From JAGDZR01 sp049115695 (GTDB taxonomy: Bacteria > Bacteroidota > Bacteroidia > Cytophagales > Cyclobacteriaceae): DNA of 64,000 nt. Numbering within the stretch: the stretch's first letter is position 1; the number at the start of each line of letters is the position of its first letter. The DNA lies in assembly GCA_049115695.1 (NCBI GenBank), contig JAGDZR010000007.1, positions 62,001 through 126,000 of the forward strand, read 5' to 3'. Under the pieces are notes generated by a model, which made no database searches, was not told the origin of the DNA, and worked only from the letters and a program-made list of their open reading frames with translations. Positions 26,309 to 36,715 of the stretch are shown here, piece by piece. Both the position numbers and the translations under genes were made by a program.

Positions 26309-29300
26309 ATGAAAAAAATAACAACATTACTACTTTTAGGTCTGGTGATTTGCTCACTAAATAACCTTTCAGCCCAACGAAAAAAGAAGCCTGCCGTGGC
26401 AACTGTCAGCTTTGATCAAAACCTTTATAAAGGTCTTGAATGGCGCAGTATTGGACCACATAGAGGTGGCCGATCTGCAGCTGTAACTGGAGTGCCCGGC
26501 AAGCCCAACCTATACTACATGGGCGCTACGGGAGGTGGAGTATGGCGAACAAATGATGCGGGTAACTCGTGGGAAAACATCTCAGACGGATATTTTGGAG
26601 GCTCAATTGGAGCTGTTGCAGTAAGCAGCTGGGATCCCAATGTGATATATGTTGGAGGTGGAGAGGTGACTGTACGAGGCAATGTTTCCTATGGATATGG
26701 CATGTGGAAGTCTGTCGATGCTGGTACCACCTGGCAGCAGATAGGACTAAAGAACTCCAAGCACATCCCGCGTGTAGTTATTCACCCGAAAAATCCTGAC
26801 CTGGTGTATGCAGCGGTCATGGGTGACCTTTATAAAAGCTCTACAGAGAGAGGTGTCTTTCGAAGCAAGGATGGTGGCAAATCATGGGAGAAGGTGCTAT
26901 TTGCAAATGCTGATGCAGGAGCTGTTGAGCTGGTAATGGATCCCAACAATCCTAGAATCTTATACGCATCGACCTGGCGAATTAGAAGAACACCTTACAG
27001 CCTTGAAAGTGGTGGAGAAGGCTCGGCTCTATGGAAAAGTACAGATGCTGGTGATACCTGGACCAATATTTCCTCAAATGAAGGATTACCAAAGGGTCTA
27101 TGGGGCATTTCGGGGGTGACTGTTTCACCACTCAACAGCAATAGAGTTTGGGCCATCATCGAAAACAAAGACGGAGGAGTTTACCGCTCAGATGATGCAG
27201 GCAAGACCTGGAGACTAGTAAACAAAGAAAGAAAACTACGCCAACGTGCCTGGTACTATACGAAAATATATGCAGATAGTCAGGATGAAGATCGCGTCTA
27301 TGTCATGAATGTACGTTATCATCGAAGTAAGGATGGCGGTAAAACATTCGAAACGTATAATGCTCCTCACGGAGATCATCACGACTTCTGGGTAGCTCCG
27401 GAAGACAATCAACGCATGATTATCGGCGATGATGGTGGAGCACAAATAAGTTTCGATGGTGGTGAAAATTGGTCTACCTATTACAATCAGCCTACCATAC
27501 AGTTCTATAGAGTTACAACGGATAATCATTTCCCATATAGAATATATGGTGCACAGCAGGACAATAGCACTTTGAGAATCAGCCACAGAACCGGCAATGG
27601 ATTCATTGGTGAAAAAGACTGGGAATCAACCGCAGGTGGTGAAAGTGCACATATTGCGGTGGATCCGGAAGACAATGACATTGTGTATGGGGGAAGTTAT
27701 GGCGGTTTCCTTACCAGGGTCAATCACAAAACGGGTGAAACCAGAGGTATTAATGTCTGGCCGGACAACCCAATGGGGCATGGTGCTGAAGGAATGAAGT
27801 ATAGATTTCAATGGAATTTTCCAATCTTCTTTTCTCCTCACAATCCAGACAGGCTTTACACTACTTCTCAGCATGTGCATGTGAGCACTGATGAAGGTCA
27901 GTCCTGGGAGATCATAAGTCCTGATCTTACTAGAAATGATGCCAGCAAACTAGTTTCGTCAGGTGGCCCAATCACCAAAGACAATACCGGTGTAGAGTAT
28001 TACGCTACCATATTCGCAGCAACTGAAAGCTATCATGAAGAAGGTGTGATCTGGACAGGGTCCGATGATGGATTGATACATGTGACACGAGATGGTGGAG
28101 AAAACTGGTCTAATGTTACGCCAGCCGGTATGCCCGAGTGGATGATGATCAATTCTGTCGAGATTGATCCATTTAACAAAGGAGGGTTATATGTAGCTGG
28201 CACCCGATACAAACTTGGGGACAACCAGCCATATCTCTACAAAACAGAGGATTATGGTGCCTCCTGGAAAAGAATTACGAATGGCATCAGCAGCGACCAT
28301 TTTACCAGGGTAGTACGTGCAGATCCGGAAAGAAAAGGGTTGTTGTATGCGGGTACAGAGACAGGTATGTATATTTCTTTTGACGATGGTGCTAGTTGGA
28401 AACCATTCCAGCAAAATCTTCCGATCGTACCGATTACTGACCTTACCATTAAAAATAACAACCTGATTGCAGCAACTCAGGGTCGAAGCTTTTGGATCAT
28501 CGATGACTTGACAGTGCTGCATCAGCTAAACGATGAGGTTAAGAATAAATCGCATTATCTATTCAAACCAATGGACTCCTACCGACTTGGGGGTGGAAAT
28601 GGACGAACATCAAAAACCGCAGGGACTGATCACCCAGGAGGCGCATTAGTTCACTACTTCATAAAGGATACGGCTGCCAGTGATACCATTTCATTATCAT
28701 TTCACGAGGCTGATGGAGATTTGATAAAGAAGTTCAGCACTCATCCCGACAAAAAAGAAAATGAGAGTGCGCTTAATGTCAAACCCGGTTTGAATATGAT
28801 CAATTGGAACATGCGATATGAGGGAGCTAAAGATTTTCCTGGCATGATTTTATGGTGGGCAACCACTCAGGGGCCTAAAGCTATTCCCGGTACGTATCAG
28901 GTAAAAATGAATGTAAACGGGCAAGAAACGCTGACGGATTTTGAACTCTTGAAAGACCCGAGAAGCAGTGCTACCCAGGCAGATCTTCAGGCGCAATTCG
29001 ATTTCCTTATGAATGTTCGTGATAAGTTAACTGAAGCAAATCAGGCGGTGATTGATGTCAGAAAGGCAAGAACTCAGATCAAGGATGTAATGTCAAAAGC
29101 CGGAGATGATGCTACAGAAATACAAGAATTAGGCAAGGCAATCATGAAAGATATGAAAGTAATAGAGGAAGCACTCTATCAAACCAAAAATGAAAGCCGG
29201 CAAGATCCATTGAATTATCCAATCAGGCTGAACAACAAAGTTGGACACCTGGCTTCTCTTATGGGAATCGGAGATAATCGACCAACCGATCAGGCGGTAG

Positions 29301-29434
29301 CCTTTTACGAGGAAGTGTCTTCAGCAATAGACGAGCAAACAAAAGCACTGGATGAAATACTTGGAGATCGTATCGAAGAATTCAATCAAGCAGTATACGA
29401 ATCGAAAATAAAAGCCGTAAAACTTGAAGATTGA
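26309..29434 (+). CDS. exported VPS10/BNR-like beta-propeller protein
   Basis: A 1041-residue exported protein with signal peptide MKKITTLLLLGLVICSLNNLSAQ. From about residue 45 to 740 it has repeated Asp-box/BNR units of the SxDGGxxW type (for example TNDAGNSWENIS, SVDAGTTWQQI, SKDGGKSWEKV, STDAGDTWTNIS, SFDDGASWKPF), forming sortilin/VPS10-like propellers. The opening block WRSIGPHRGGRSAAVTGVPG and the C-terminal helical region (around residues 880-1041, after QVKMNVNGQETLTDFELLKDPR) are typical of the large glycosyl hydrolase-like Bacteroidota family. Catalysis is unproven, and protein or peptide binding is equally possible. The lhgO-like gene starts 39 bp downstream. Confidence 0.88.
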   Translation: MKKITTLLLLGLVICSLNNLSAQRKKKPAVATVSFDQNLYKGLEWRSIGPHRGGRSAAVTGVPGKPNLYYMGATGGGVWRTNDAGNSWENISDGYFGGSIGAVAVSSWDPNVIYVGGGEVTVRGNVSYGYGMWKSVDAGTTWQQIGLKNSKHIPRVVIHPKNPDLVYAAVMGDLYKSSTERGVFRSKDGGKSWEKVLFANADAGAVELVMDPNNPRILYASTWRIRRTPYSLESGGEGSALWKSTDAGDTWTNISSNEGLPKGLWGISGVTVSPLNSNRVWAIIENKDGGVYRSDDAGKTWRLVNKERKLRQRAWYYTKIYADSQDEDRVYVMNVRYHRSKDGGKTFETYNAPHGDHHDFWVAPEDNQRMIIGDDGGAQISFDGGENWSTYYNQPTIQFYRVTTDNHFPYRIYGAQQDNSTLRISHRTGNGFIGEKDWESTAGGESAHIAVDPEDNDIVYGGSYGGFLTRVNHKTGETRGINVWPDNPMGHGAEGMKYRFQWNFPIFFSPHNPDRLYTTSQHVHVSTDEGQSWEIISPDLTRNDASKLVSSGGPITKDNTGVEYYATIFAATESYHEEGVIWTGSDDGLIHVTRDGGENWSNVTPAGMPEWMMINSVEIDPFNKGGLYVAGTRYKLGDNQPYLYKTEDYGASWKRITNGISSDHFTRVVRADPERKGLLYAGTETGMYISFDDGASWKPFQQNLPIVPITDLTIKNNNLIAATQGRSFWIIDDLTVLHQLNDEVKNKSHYLFKPMDSYRLGGGNGRTSKTAGTDHPGGALVHYFIKDTAASDTISLSFHEADGDLIKKFSTHPDKKENESALNVKPGLNMINWNMRYEGAKDFPGMILWWATTQGPKAIPGTYQVKMNVNGQETLTDFELLKDPRSSATQADLQAQFDFLMNVRDKLTEANQAVIDVRKARTQIKDVMSKAGDDATEIQELGKAIMKDMKVIEEALYQTKNESRQDPLNYPIRLNNKVGHLASLMGIGDNRPTDQAVAFYEEVSSAIDEQTKALDEILGDRIEEFNQAVYESKIKAVKLED

Positions 29435-29473
29435 TATAGGATATGCAATTTTGCGACACAAACAGCGTCGTAA

Positions 29474-30670
29474 ATGTACAATGTAATCATTGTGGGCGGA
29501 GGAATAGTGGGACTTGCCTCCGCCCTCAAATTAAAAGAGTCAAACCCTAAGCTTAAGATCGCAATTGTTGAAAAGGAAAAGGGTCTGGCTCAACATCAAA
29601 CAGGACACAACTCCGGCGTGATCCATTCGGGATTATACTACAAACCCGGCAGCTACAAAGCAAAGAACTGTGTGGACGGCTACAATAAACTCATTCGATT
29701 CTGCGATGAAGAGGAAATACCCTATGACCTCTGTGGCAAAATTGTAGTAGCAACCAGACAAGCTCAACTTCCTGCGCTACAGACGCTATACGAACGAGGT
29801 GAGGCAAATGGTCTTAAGGGGATGAAGAAGCTCGTTGGTGATGAGCTCAAAGAGTACGAACCTTATATTCATGGCGTTCAAGGTCTTTTTGTTCCTCAAA
29901 CTGGCATTATTGATTACACCGAAGTGGCGCTGAAATACGCTGAAAAATTCAAACATTTTGGTGGGGAGATCTACTCCGACAACCAAGTCAAACGTATCGA
30001 AGAAAATAGTGGGTTCTTACAGGTCACAACAAACAGCCAAACTTTTACGACTCGGCTTGTGGTGAATTGTGCTGGATTACATTCAGATGTTGTAGCAAAA
30101 CTCACAGGTGCGAGTGTGGAATACAGGATCATTCCATTTCGTGGAGAATACTATAAGTTAAAAAGTGAAAAGGAATATTTAGTTAAAAACCTGATCTATC
30201 CTGTTCCTGATCCAAACTTCCCGTTTCTGGGTGTTCATTTCACCAGAATGATGAAAGGTGGAATAGAGGCTGGACCCAACGCTGTTTTAGCCTATAAAAG
30301 AGAGGGGTATAGTAAATCAGACGTTAACCTGGGGGAACTTTTTGGATCTCTCACCTATAGCGGCTTCAGAAAAGTCGCTGGAAAATATTGGAAGACTGGT
30401 TTTGGCGAAATGTACAGGTCATATTCCAAAAAAGCATTCACAAAAGCGCTTCAGGAATTGCTCCCTGATATCAAGAAGGATGATCTAGTTCCTGGGGGTT
30501 CGGGCGTTCGTGCTCAAGCATGTGACAAGGATGGAGGACTTATTGATGATTTTCTGATCATTGAAGGAGAAAAATTTATCAATGTTGGAAATGCACCAAG
30601 CCCAGCGGCTACTTCATCACTAGCAATAGGCGAACGAGTAGCTGACATGGTGAAGCAGAAAATGGGCTGA
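29474..30670 (+). CDS. lhgO: L-2-hydroxyglutarate oxidase/dehydrogenase
   Basis: A 398-residue FAD-dependent enzyme of the DAO superfamily that oxidises L-2-hydroxyglutarate, a side product of dehydrogenases, to 2-oxoglutarate. The dinucleotide motif is VIIVGGGIVGLASALKLKE at the N-terminus, followed by the family block HQTGHNSGVIHSGLYYKPGSYKAKNCVDG. The GIRAQ-like segment appears as GGSGVRAQACDKDGGLIDDF, and the FAD-binding C-terminus as NVGNAPSPAATSSLAIGE. The match to LhgO (YgaF-type) is better than to glycerol-3-phosphate dehydrogenase. It would feed electrons to the respiratory chain. Its stop is only 2 bp from the end of the convergent unknown gene, with no terminator between. Confidence 0.92.
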   Translation: MYNVIIVGGGIVGLASALKLKESNPKLKIAIVEKEKGLAQHQTGHNSGVIHSGLYYKPGSYKAKNCVDGYNKLIRFCDEEEIPYDLCGKIVVATRQAQLPALQTLYERGEANGLKGMKKLVGDELKEYEPYIHGVQGLFVPQTGIIDYTEVALKYAEKFKHFGGEIYSDNQVKRIEENSGFLQVTTNSQTFTTRLVVNCAGLHSDVVAKLTGASVEYRIIPFRGEYYKLKSEKEYLVKNLIYPVPDPNFPFLGVHFTRMMKGGIEAGPNAVLAYKREGYSKSDVNLGELFGSLTYSGFRKVAGKYWKTGFGEMYRSYSKKAFTKALQELLPDIKKDDLVPGGSGVRAQACDKDGGLIDDFLIIEGEKFINVGNAPSPAATSSLAIGERVADMVKQKMG

Positions 30671-30672
30671 AA

Positions 30673-31296
30673 CTACTTTATTTCGTCATGCACCAGAGAG
30701 TCCAACTCTGCTATCATAAATTCAAGGCGACCAATAATCTCTTCTTGATCAAACCCATCCTCTACGAGTAATGAATCAATCTCCTTGTAGATATGATACT
30801 CATACTCTTTTTTGTGCCCGGAAGTAAATCTCAGCGCATTTTTAAGGTGATACATACCATATTTCAATGCTACTCTTGCATCCTTCGATTGATCATGCGC
30901 TATGAGCTCTTCAGTTACCCTTAGCTCAGCAAGGGTTAATGCATTCAATGCATTGGAATAGGCTTGATTCATATCATTCATCACTAATGTGTCTTCCAAT
31001 AGTTCATTGTAAACTACCAACAGGTCGTCTATTGACTCTTCCAGAATCCCTGCGCTCGACTCATCAAATTCTTTTTCAATTTCCCTCATAGCCTCTATTG
31101 CATGTTCCAGCTGGATCAAACTGCGCTCATATGAGTGCTCACGTGCATAAAGTTTTGAGTTCTCAAGTAAAAGATCCGGCCTCACAACCTCATCTGTCAA
31201 CACTTTGGATTCGAATGTCCTTATATACCATTTGACTCCAAACAACATGCTAAAAAGAGCAATTAGCAGCAATATTGAAAACAGACCTTTACTCAT
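30673..31296 (-). CDS. unknown membrane-anchored helical protein
   Basis: A 207-residue protein I do not recognise. One N-terminal membrane segment (LFSILLLIALFSMLFGVKWYI) anchors a soluble domain that is predicted to be almost all helical, rich in Glu and Leu, and may form coiled-coil or TPR-like hairpins (LEHAIEAMREIEKEFDE, ALNALTLAELRVTEELIAHDQ, RVALKYGMYHLKNAL). No catalytic motif is seen. It is monocistronic, lies upstream of the first sulfatase on the same strand, and is convergent with lhgO. No function can be assigned. Confidence 0.65.
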   Translation of the reverse strand: MSKGLFSILLLIALFSMLFGVKWYIRTFESKVLTDEVVRPDLLLENSKLYAREHSYERSLIQLEHAIEAMREIEKEFDESSAGILEESIDDLLVVYNELLEDTLVMNDMNQAYSNALNALTLAELRVTEELIAHDQSKDARVALKYGMYHLKNALRFTSGHKKEYEYHIYKEIDSLLVEDGFDQEEIIGRLEFMIAELDSLVHDEIK

Positions 31297-31378
31297 TGTT
31301 TTACGGCAATTGTTACATTTAAAATTACGCCATAATTTTTATAACAAATGGCCCGCAGTGCTTTATTTCCAGTAAATG

Positions 31379-33028
31379 CTACTCAGGCTGTATTGTCACA
31401 CCCCTCTCAGCTTCACTCTCAACCGTATATCTGAGCACCTTTGGCTGACCTGTCCCTCTGGCTCTTTTAATCTCATTTTCCCAAACTGCCCTCATCTTAC
31501 TCAACTGATCGGAATAGTCAGCATTATCACTAAGATTACTCACCTCGTAAGGATCTTCACCTATGCGATACAACTCTTCAAACACAGCTGGTTCTCCACG
31601 CAACGGAGACTCGATGTAATCTCTATACAATGCAATGTCTGGATCATGCACCGTATATAGCATCCGATTAACATTGATGTCGAATTGTGCGGCAGTCTCG
31701 ATTTTCTTCAATGCTGAAAAATTGTGGTTAGCATAGTATCGGATATACTTCCAATCCTTATTCTGAACAGCTTCACATCGTGGATTACCAAAGTGCGTCG
31801 ACCATAAATTCTCTGTGAATAAATAATCACGAATTTGGTCTACTTCGCCATCCAACAAAGTTCTCAGATCCTCACCCTGAAAACTATCAGGAATTGGTAT
31901 TCCGGCCATTGCTAGCATAGTAGGTGCGACATCAATTGTTTGAACCAATGCATCCATTTTAGTCCCTCGTTTACCCTTTCTTTTGGGGTCGAATACAATC
32001 ATGGGTACATGGGTAACTTGTTCATATACCACGGCCTTGCCTCCTAATCCGTGCTGGCCCATCATCAATCCATGGTCTGAGGTGAAAATAATTACAGTAT
32101 TCTTATCTAAACCCTGTTTTTTCAACATTTCCCGCATACCTCCAATCATCTGATCTATTCCAGTCATTGCTTGATATTGTCTGATAGTTCGCTCCCGAAC
32201 TTCTGCTGGTGTATCAGCATAATTATAGCCAGCTTGTCGATCAGCTACATGATGAATAGACAATGGAATCTTAGGTGTTTCAATCGCTTGTTTTGCCAGG
32301 TAATGATTTACTCTTGGAATATCCTGATCTCGATAAAGTGACTTGTAAATATCACTATCAGCTGCCCGTTGTTCCATTGACCGAACCCCTGCTCCATGTG
32401 GTAAATTGAAACTTACGGAAAGCACAAACGGCTGGTCATCAGGTCGGGCATCAAAAAAGGAGATCACCCCTTCCATTTTCTGCTCATTAGATAAGAAATT
32501 TTCTACTCCCTCAGCAATAATCTCAACCTGAGAGTCTGATGATGCATTTTCAAATATTTTATGGCGCTTTTTAGGATAAAACCCCAGGTGTCCGTGACCA
32601 GCATACCAAAAATCAAACTGCTGCTCCATGAACCCACTTTTATAACCTCCCTGCCCGACAGGTACATGATTCTTACCTATCCATCCTGAATAATACCCTG
32701 CTTTTCGCATATGAGCCGGGTAAGTATCTTCCCACCCTTCCTCGGAAAGACTTGTACCAGAATTGAAATTAATACCGTGCTTGCGCTCATGCTGACTCAA
32801 CAGAATACTTGCTCTGCTTGGTGTGCAAATAGCTGAGGTCACATGCGCATTTGTAAATAATACCCCTTCACTAGCCAATTGATCTAAATTTGGAGTCTTG
32901 ACCACCTGGTTGCCTGTACAACCCATATACCCGTAAGGTTGATCATCTGTGAGTACGAAAATAAAATTTGGTTGTGCAAGTAGGTCGAAACCACCAATCA
33001 ATGTCAATGCAATGAAGATACGTATCAT
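31379..33028 (-). CDS. sulfatase, formylglycine-dependent (S1 family), secreted
   Basis: A 549-residue sulfatase with signal peptide (IFIALTLIGGFDLLAQ). The formylglycine signature CTPSR starts at Cys68, and the calcium-binding aspartates lie in FIFVLTDDQ (Asp28-Asp29). Other typical blocks are GKNHVPVGQGG, IIFTSDHGLMMGQHGLGGKAVVYEQVTHVPMIVF and the DVAPTMLAMAGI segment. The maturing enzyme (anaerobic or aerobic formylglycine generator) is not encoded here. The gene is on the opposite strand to the two sulfatases that follow and is divergent from the second one. It probably removes sulfate esters from oligosaccharides in the periplasm or outside the cell. Confidence 0.94.
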   Translation of the reverse strand: MIRIFIALTLIGGFDLLAQPNFIFVLTDDQPYGYMGCTGNQVVKTPNLDQLASEGVLFTNAHVTSAICTPSRASILLSQHERKHGINFNSGTSLSEEGWEDTYPAHMRKAGYYSGWIGKNHVPVGQGGYKSGFMEQQFDFWYAGHGHLGFYPKKRHKIFENASSDSQVEIIAEGVENFLSNEQKMEGVISFFDARPDDQPFVLSVSFNLPHGAGVRSMEQRAADSDIYKSLYRDQDIPRVNHYLAKQAIETPKIPLSIHHVADRQAGYNYADTPAEVRERTIRQYQAMTGIDQMIGGMREMLKKQGLDKNTVIIFTSDHGLMMGQHGLGGKAVVYEQVTHVPMIVFDPKRKGKRGTKMDALVQTIDVAPTMLAMAGIPIPDSFQGEDLRTLLDGEVDQIRDYLFTENLWSTHFGNPRCEAVQNKDWKYIRYYANHNFSALKKIETAAQFDINVNRMLYTVHDPDIALYRDYIESPLRGEPAVFEELYRIGEDPYEVSNLSDNADYSDQLSKMRAVWENEIKRARGTGQPKVLRYTVESEAERGVTIQPE

Positions 33029-33138
33029 GTGTTAAATTTAGGTATTGAACCGTAAGTCACAGCAGCACAAAGAAAGGAACCGATTGCGCTCAGTGACAGA
33101 CAAAAAGAATACAAATTAGCTTGAAATACACCTGCCCC

Positions 33139-34914
33139 ATGCATCCAAAAACCTGCTTCCATATTGCCGTCTGCCTCCTCTTAATGAGCTGTGCAGATCA
33201 AAAACCTTCTGTACCGCCAAATGTGATCATCATCGTGACTGATGATCAAGGGTATGGAGACGTTGGATTTCATGATAATACCATTATTAAAACGCCCAAT
33301 TTGGACAAATTCTCAAAGCAGGCGGTCGAGTTTACCAATTTTCATGTAGGCACGACCTGCACACCGACACGCGCTGGCATCATGACAGGTAGAAATGCCA
33401 ACCGAAATGGTGCTTGGCACACGATCGCCGGTGCAAGCATCCTAAACGCTGATGAGGAAACTATCGCTGAAGTGTTCCAGCAAAATGGATACAAAACAGG
33501 CATGTTCGGCAAGTGGCATCTAGGTGACAACTATCCGTTCAGGCCACATGACCGAGGATTTGATGAAGCCTTTTATCATGGTGGTGGGGGTGTTCAGCAG
33601 ACACCTGACTACTGGAACAATGACTATTTTGATGATACCTATTTCAGAAATGGAGTCCCTGAAAAAACGGAAGGGTATTGCACGGACGTATGGTTTGATG
33701 AAACAATTAATTTCATCGAAAAGTCCAAGGAAGAACCCTTCTTCATATACTTAGCAACCAATGCTGCCCATGGTCCGTTCAATGTGCCGATTGAAAGCAT
33801 GAAGGCTTATGAAAATGCTGATTTGATGACTCATCAAAAACGCTTCTATGGGATGATCACGAATATTGATACCAATTTTGGAAGACTTACCAGCTACCTG
33901 GATGAGAAGCAACTCACAGATAATACCATTTTGATATTCACTACGGACAATGGTACCGCGGGTGGAGTAGCAAGAAACAAAGAAACTCAGGAAGAATTTG
34001 GCTTCAACCCATTAAGAGGAACTAAAGGCAGTCACTATGATGGTGGACATATGGTGCCATTCCTGCTCAGATGGCCGGATGGCAAAATTGAAAAAATGAA
34101 AGTCGATGAATTGACTGCTCATGTGGACCTCCTTCCAACACTGACTAAAATGTGTAAGGTGCCCTTTACTCCGAAAAAAGAACTTGATGGTCTGGATATC
34201 TCTCGCGTATTCAAAGGGGATAAACTTCCAGAGCGTGTGTTGATAACAGATACGCAGCGTAAACAGTGGCCAGAAAAATATCGCAACCCAAGTGTAATGA
34301 AAAGCAAATGGCGATTAGTTAACCATAAGGAGTTGTACAATACCAGCAATGACTTGTCTCAACAGGATGATGTGGCTGACAAGTTCCCTGAAGTCGTTAA
34401 CGAATTGCAGGAAGCTTATGAAAGCTGGTGGGAAAAGGTAGAAATTGAAGCACGACACTCGATCATCCCAGTTGGTGTAAACAATAACCCAGTCGAAATC
34501 ACGATCCATGACATGCATCCCAATGCTGAGAATGGTGAGATTCCATGGAACCAAAATCACATTCGAACAGGGACAACAACAACGGAAGGGTACTACAATA
34601 TTGACATCAAATCAACGCGGCAGTATCAAATCAAACTCAGTCGATGGCCATTGCATAGTCAGCTTCCATTGAATGCAGCTGTGGATGAAATCCCAGATCA
34701 ACCTCATTTAAGCGGCCTTAAAGCCGGTCGTGCGATTACCTTTAATAAAGCTTTTTTCAAAGTAGAGGATCAAGTCTGGGAAACAGCCGTTGACAATTCA
34801 CTTAGTTCTGCCGAACTAACGGTTGACCTCCCTCAAGGTCTTACTGAAATGAGCGCTTGGTTTGAACTCAATGATGGCACTACAATGCCTGCCTATTTCA
34901 TTACTTTCAATTAG
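33139..34914 (+). CDS. arylsulfatase-like lipoprotein (S1 family)
   Basis: A 591-residue sulfatase from the ATG at 33139. An upstream TTG at 33121 is in frame, but the ATG gives a tidy lipoprotein signal MHPKTCFHIAVCLLLMSC with Cys18 as lipidation site. The active-site signature is CTPTR (Cys74), with calcium aspartates in VTDDQGYGDVG, the GKWHLGD and YHGGGGVQ segments, and TTDNGTAGG. It is longer at the C-terminus than a minimal sulfatase: about 120 residues after the EEAYESWWEKVE-like region form a beta-rich extension that may help bind substrate. Divergent from the first sulfatase, followed by the third after 59 bp, probably cotranscribed with it. Confidence 0.93.
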   Translation: MHPKTCFHIAVCLLLMSCADQKPSVPPNVIIIVTDDQGYGDVGFHDNTIIKTPNLDKFSKQAVEFTNFHVGTTCTPTRAGIMTGRNANRNGAWHTIAGASILNADEETIAEVFQQNGYKTGMFGKWHLGDNYPFRPHDRGFDEAFYHGGGGVQQTPDYWNNDYFDDTYFRNGVPEKTEGYCTDVWFDETINFIEKSKEEPFFIYLATNAAHGPFNVPIESMKAYENADLMTHQKRFYGMITNIDTNFGRLTSYLDEKQLTDNTILIFTTDNGTAGGVARNKETQEEFGFNPLRGTKGSHYDGGHMVPFLLRWPDGKIEKMKVDELTAHVDLLPTLTKMCKVPFTPKKELDGLDISRVFKGDKLPERVLITDTQRKQWPEKYRNPSVMKSKWRLVNHKELYNTSNDLSQQDDVADKFPEVVNELQEAYESWWEKVEIEARHSIIPVGVNNNPVEITIHDMHPNAENGEIPWNQNHIRTGTTTTEGYYNIDIKSTRQYQIKLSRWPLHSQLPLNAAVDEIPDQPHLSGLKAGRAITFNKAFFKVEDQVWETAVDNSLSSAELTVDLPQGLTEMSAWFELNDGTTMPAYFITFN

Positions 34915-34973
34915 ACAGAAAAACGATTGATCAGTTTGAATACCCTGTTCGTGAATTAATTTGAACAAATACT

Positions 34974-36611
34974 ATGAAACATATCCTCATCCTACTCACA
35001 GCTGTCCTCATTTTTGGGTGCCAGCAATCAAATGACACTACTGAACAAAAGCCCAATGTCATCTTCATCATGTCAGATGATCACACCACACAGGCTTTTG
35101 GTATTTACGGAAGTCGTCTAGCCGATCTTAACCCTACACCCAACCTTGACAAGCTTGCCAATGAAGGGATGATTTTTGATAACTGTTTTGTCACGAATAG
35201 TATTTGCACGCCGAGCAGGGCATCCATCATCACGGGACAGTATAGTCAAACGAATGGTGTCCTGGATTTGGAAGGCAATATCCCACAGGCAAAGCAATAC
35301 CTGCCAACTGAAATGAAAAAATTAGGTTATCAGACAGCAATCATTGGGAAATGGCACCTGGAAAAAGAACCTGCTGCATTTGATTATTATACTGTTCTAC
35401 CAGGTCAAGGTGACTATCATGACCCAACTTTCAGAACTCAGGGTGAAAAGCCCTGGCCTCAAAATACAATTAAAAAAGAGGGACACTCAAGTGACGTAAT
35501 TACTGATCTCACTTTGGAATGGCTGGAAACCAGGGATAAGGATAAACCATTCTTCCTCATGCACCACTTCAAAGCTCCCCACGACGATTTCGATTACGCC
35601 CCCAGATACCACACATATTTAGAAGACACATTCATTCCAGAACCAGAAAGTTTGTATGAATCCGGGAATCATGGGTCTGTTGCAACAAGAGGGACCAACG
35701 ATTCCCTAATAAATGTAATCGGATCCTCTGTGTCTAAAAGAAATCACATCCGTCACAAGGGAATGCGCACCTGGGATCGCATCACCAAATCCAATCCTGA
35801 CTTTGATAAAACCAAATACATTAACGATGATATGACTGAGGATGAATATACCTCTGCTACTTATCAGGAATATCTCAAAAGATATCTGCGCTGTGTCAAG
35901 GGTGTGGATGACAACATCAAGCGATTGAGAGATTATCTGGAAGAAAACGGACTCCTGGAAAATACGATCATTGTCTACACGGGTGATCAGGGTTTTATGC
36001 TGGGAGAGCATGATTATGTCGACAAGCGCTGGATGTACGAAGAGTCTCATCGCATGCCTTTTTTTGTGCGATACCCTAAAAGCATCGCTGCTGGATCGAG
36101 AACAGATGCCATGATCAACAATGTTGATTTTGCTCCTACTCTCCTTTCCCTAGCTGGTGGTACAACTCCTGATTACATGCAGGGCAATTCCTTTCAAACC
36201 ATTCTTGAAACTGGAAATGAGCCTGCAGATTGGCCCCAATCCACCTACTATCGCTACTGGATGCATATGGCTCACCGACATGCCAATCCTGCTCATTTTG
36301 GAATTAGAACAAAGGAGCACAAACTGATATTCTTCTATGGAAAATACTGGGTCGACACTGATGATCCAAATGCCAACTGGAACAAGGATAGTTGGGGCAA
36401 TCGATTCACTTACCACACGCCTCCTGGATGGGAATTTTATGATCTAACCAAAGACCCTAAGGAAATGGACAATCGTTATGACGATCCGGCTTATGCAACT
36501 ATCATTTCTGACCTTAAAGATCAGTTAAAGACTCAGCGAGTAGCACTGAATGAAACTGATGACGACTATCCGCACATTCAGGCAGTTATTGATGAGTATT
36601 GGGATAAGTAG
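34974..36611 (+). CDS. sulfatase lipoprotein (S1 family)
   Basis: A 545-residue sulfatase with a lipoprotein signal (LILLTAVLIFGC, Cys16). The signature CTPSR begins at Cys78, the calcium site is in IMSDDHTTQAFG, and the family blocks IIGKWHLE, FFLMHHFKAPHDDFDYAPRY and VYTGDQGFMLGEHDYVDKRWMYEESHRMPFFVRYP are clear. The last of these resembles the sulfatases often tied to glycosaminoglycan-like or fucan substrates, but subfamily assignment needs a search. It follows the second sulfatase by 59 bp on the same strand. A hairpin lies just past the stop. Confidence 0.94.
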   Translation: MKHILILLTAVLIFGCQQSNDTTEQKPNVIFIMSDDHTTQAFGIYGSRLADLNPTPNLDKLANEGMIFDNCFVTNSICTPSRASIITGQYSQTNGVLDLEGNIPQAKQYLPTEMKKLGYQTAIIGKWHLEKEPAAFDYYTVLPGQGDYHDPTFRTQGEKPWPQNTIKKEGHSSDVITDLTLEWLETRDKDKPFFLMHHFKAPHDDFDYAPRYHTYLEDTFIPEPESLYESGNHGSVATRGTNDSLINVIGSSVSKRNHIRHKGMRTWDRITKSNPDFDKTKYINDDMTEDEYTSATYQEYLKRYLRCVKGVDDNIKRLRDYLEENGLLENTIIVYTGDQGFMLGEHDYVDKRWMYEESHRMPFFVRYPKSIAAGSRTDAMINNVDFAPTLLSLAGGTTPDYMQGNSFQTILETGNEPADWPQSTYYRYWMHMAHRHANPAHFGIRTKEHKLIFFYGKYWVDTDDPNANWNKDSWGNRFTYHTPPGWEFYDLTKDPKEMDNRYDDPAYATIISDLKDQLKTQRVALNETDDDYPHIQAVIDEYWDK

Positions 36612-36635
36612 CTTAAAGCAACCTTAGCATTCAGA

Positions 36636-36655
36636 CGCGCTTTTGCAAAAGCGTG
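36636..36655. repeat. perfect palindrome between sulfatase and dctM
   Basis: CGCTTTTGCAAAAGCG at 36638-36653 is a perfect 16-bp palindrome, extended by a G-T wobble and a C-G pair. It lies between converging genes, so it may act as a bidirectional terminator hairpin, although neither side has a clear T tract. Confidence 0.5.
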
Positions 36656-36715
36656 CTATCTGTATTTCCGCTATTACCAATTTTTGGAAATAGTTAGAAC
36701 TACACATTTGATATC

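Noticed and set aside
29474..30670. Glycerol-3-phosphate dehydrogenase
   Set aside because: The HQTGHNSGVIHSGLYY block and overall layout fit L-2-hydroxyglutarate oxidase better.
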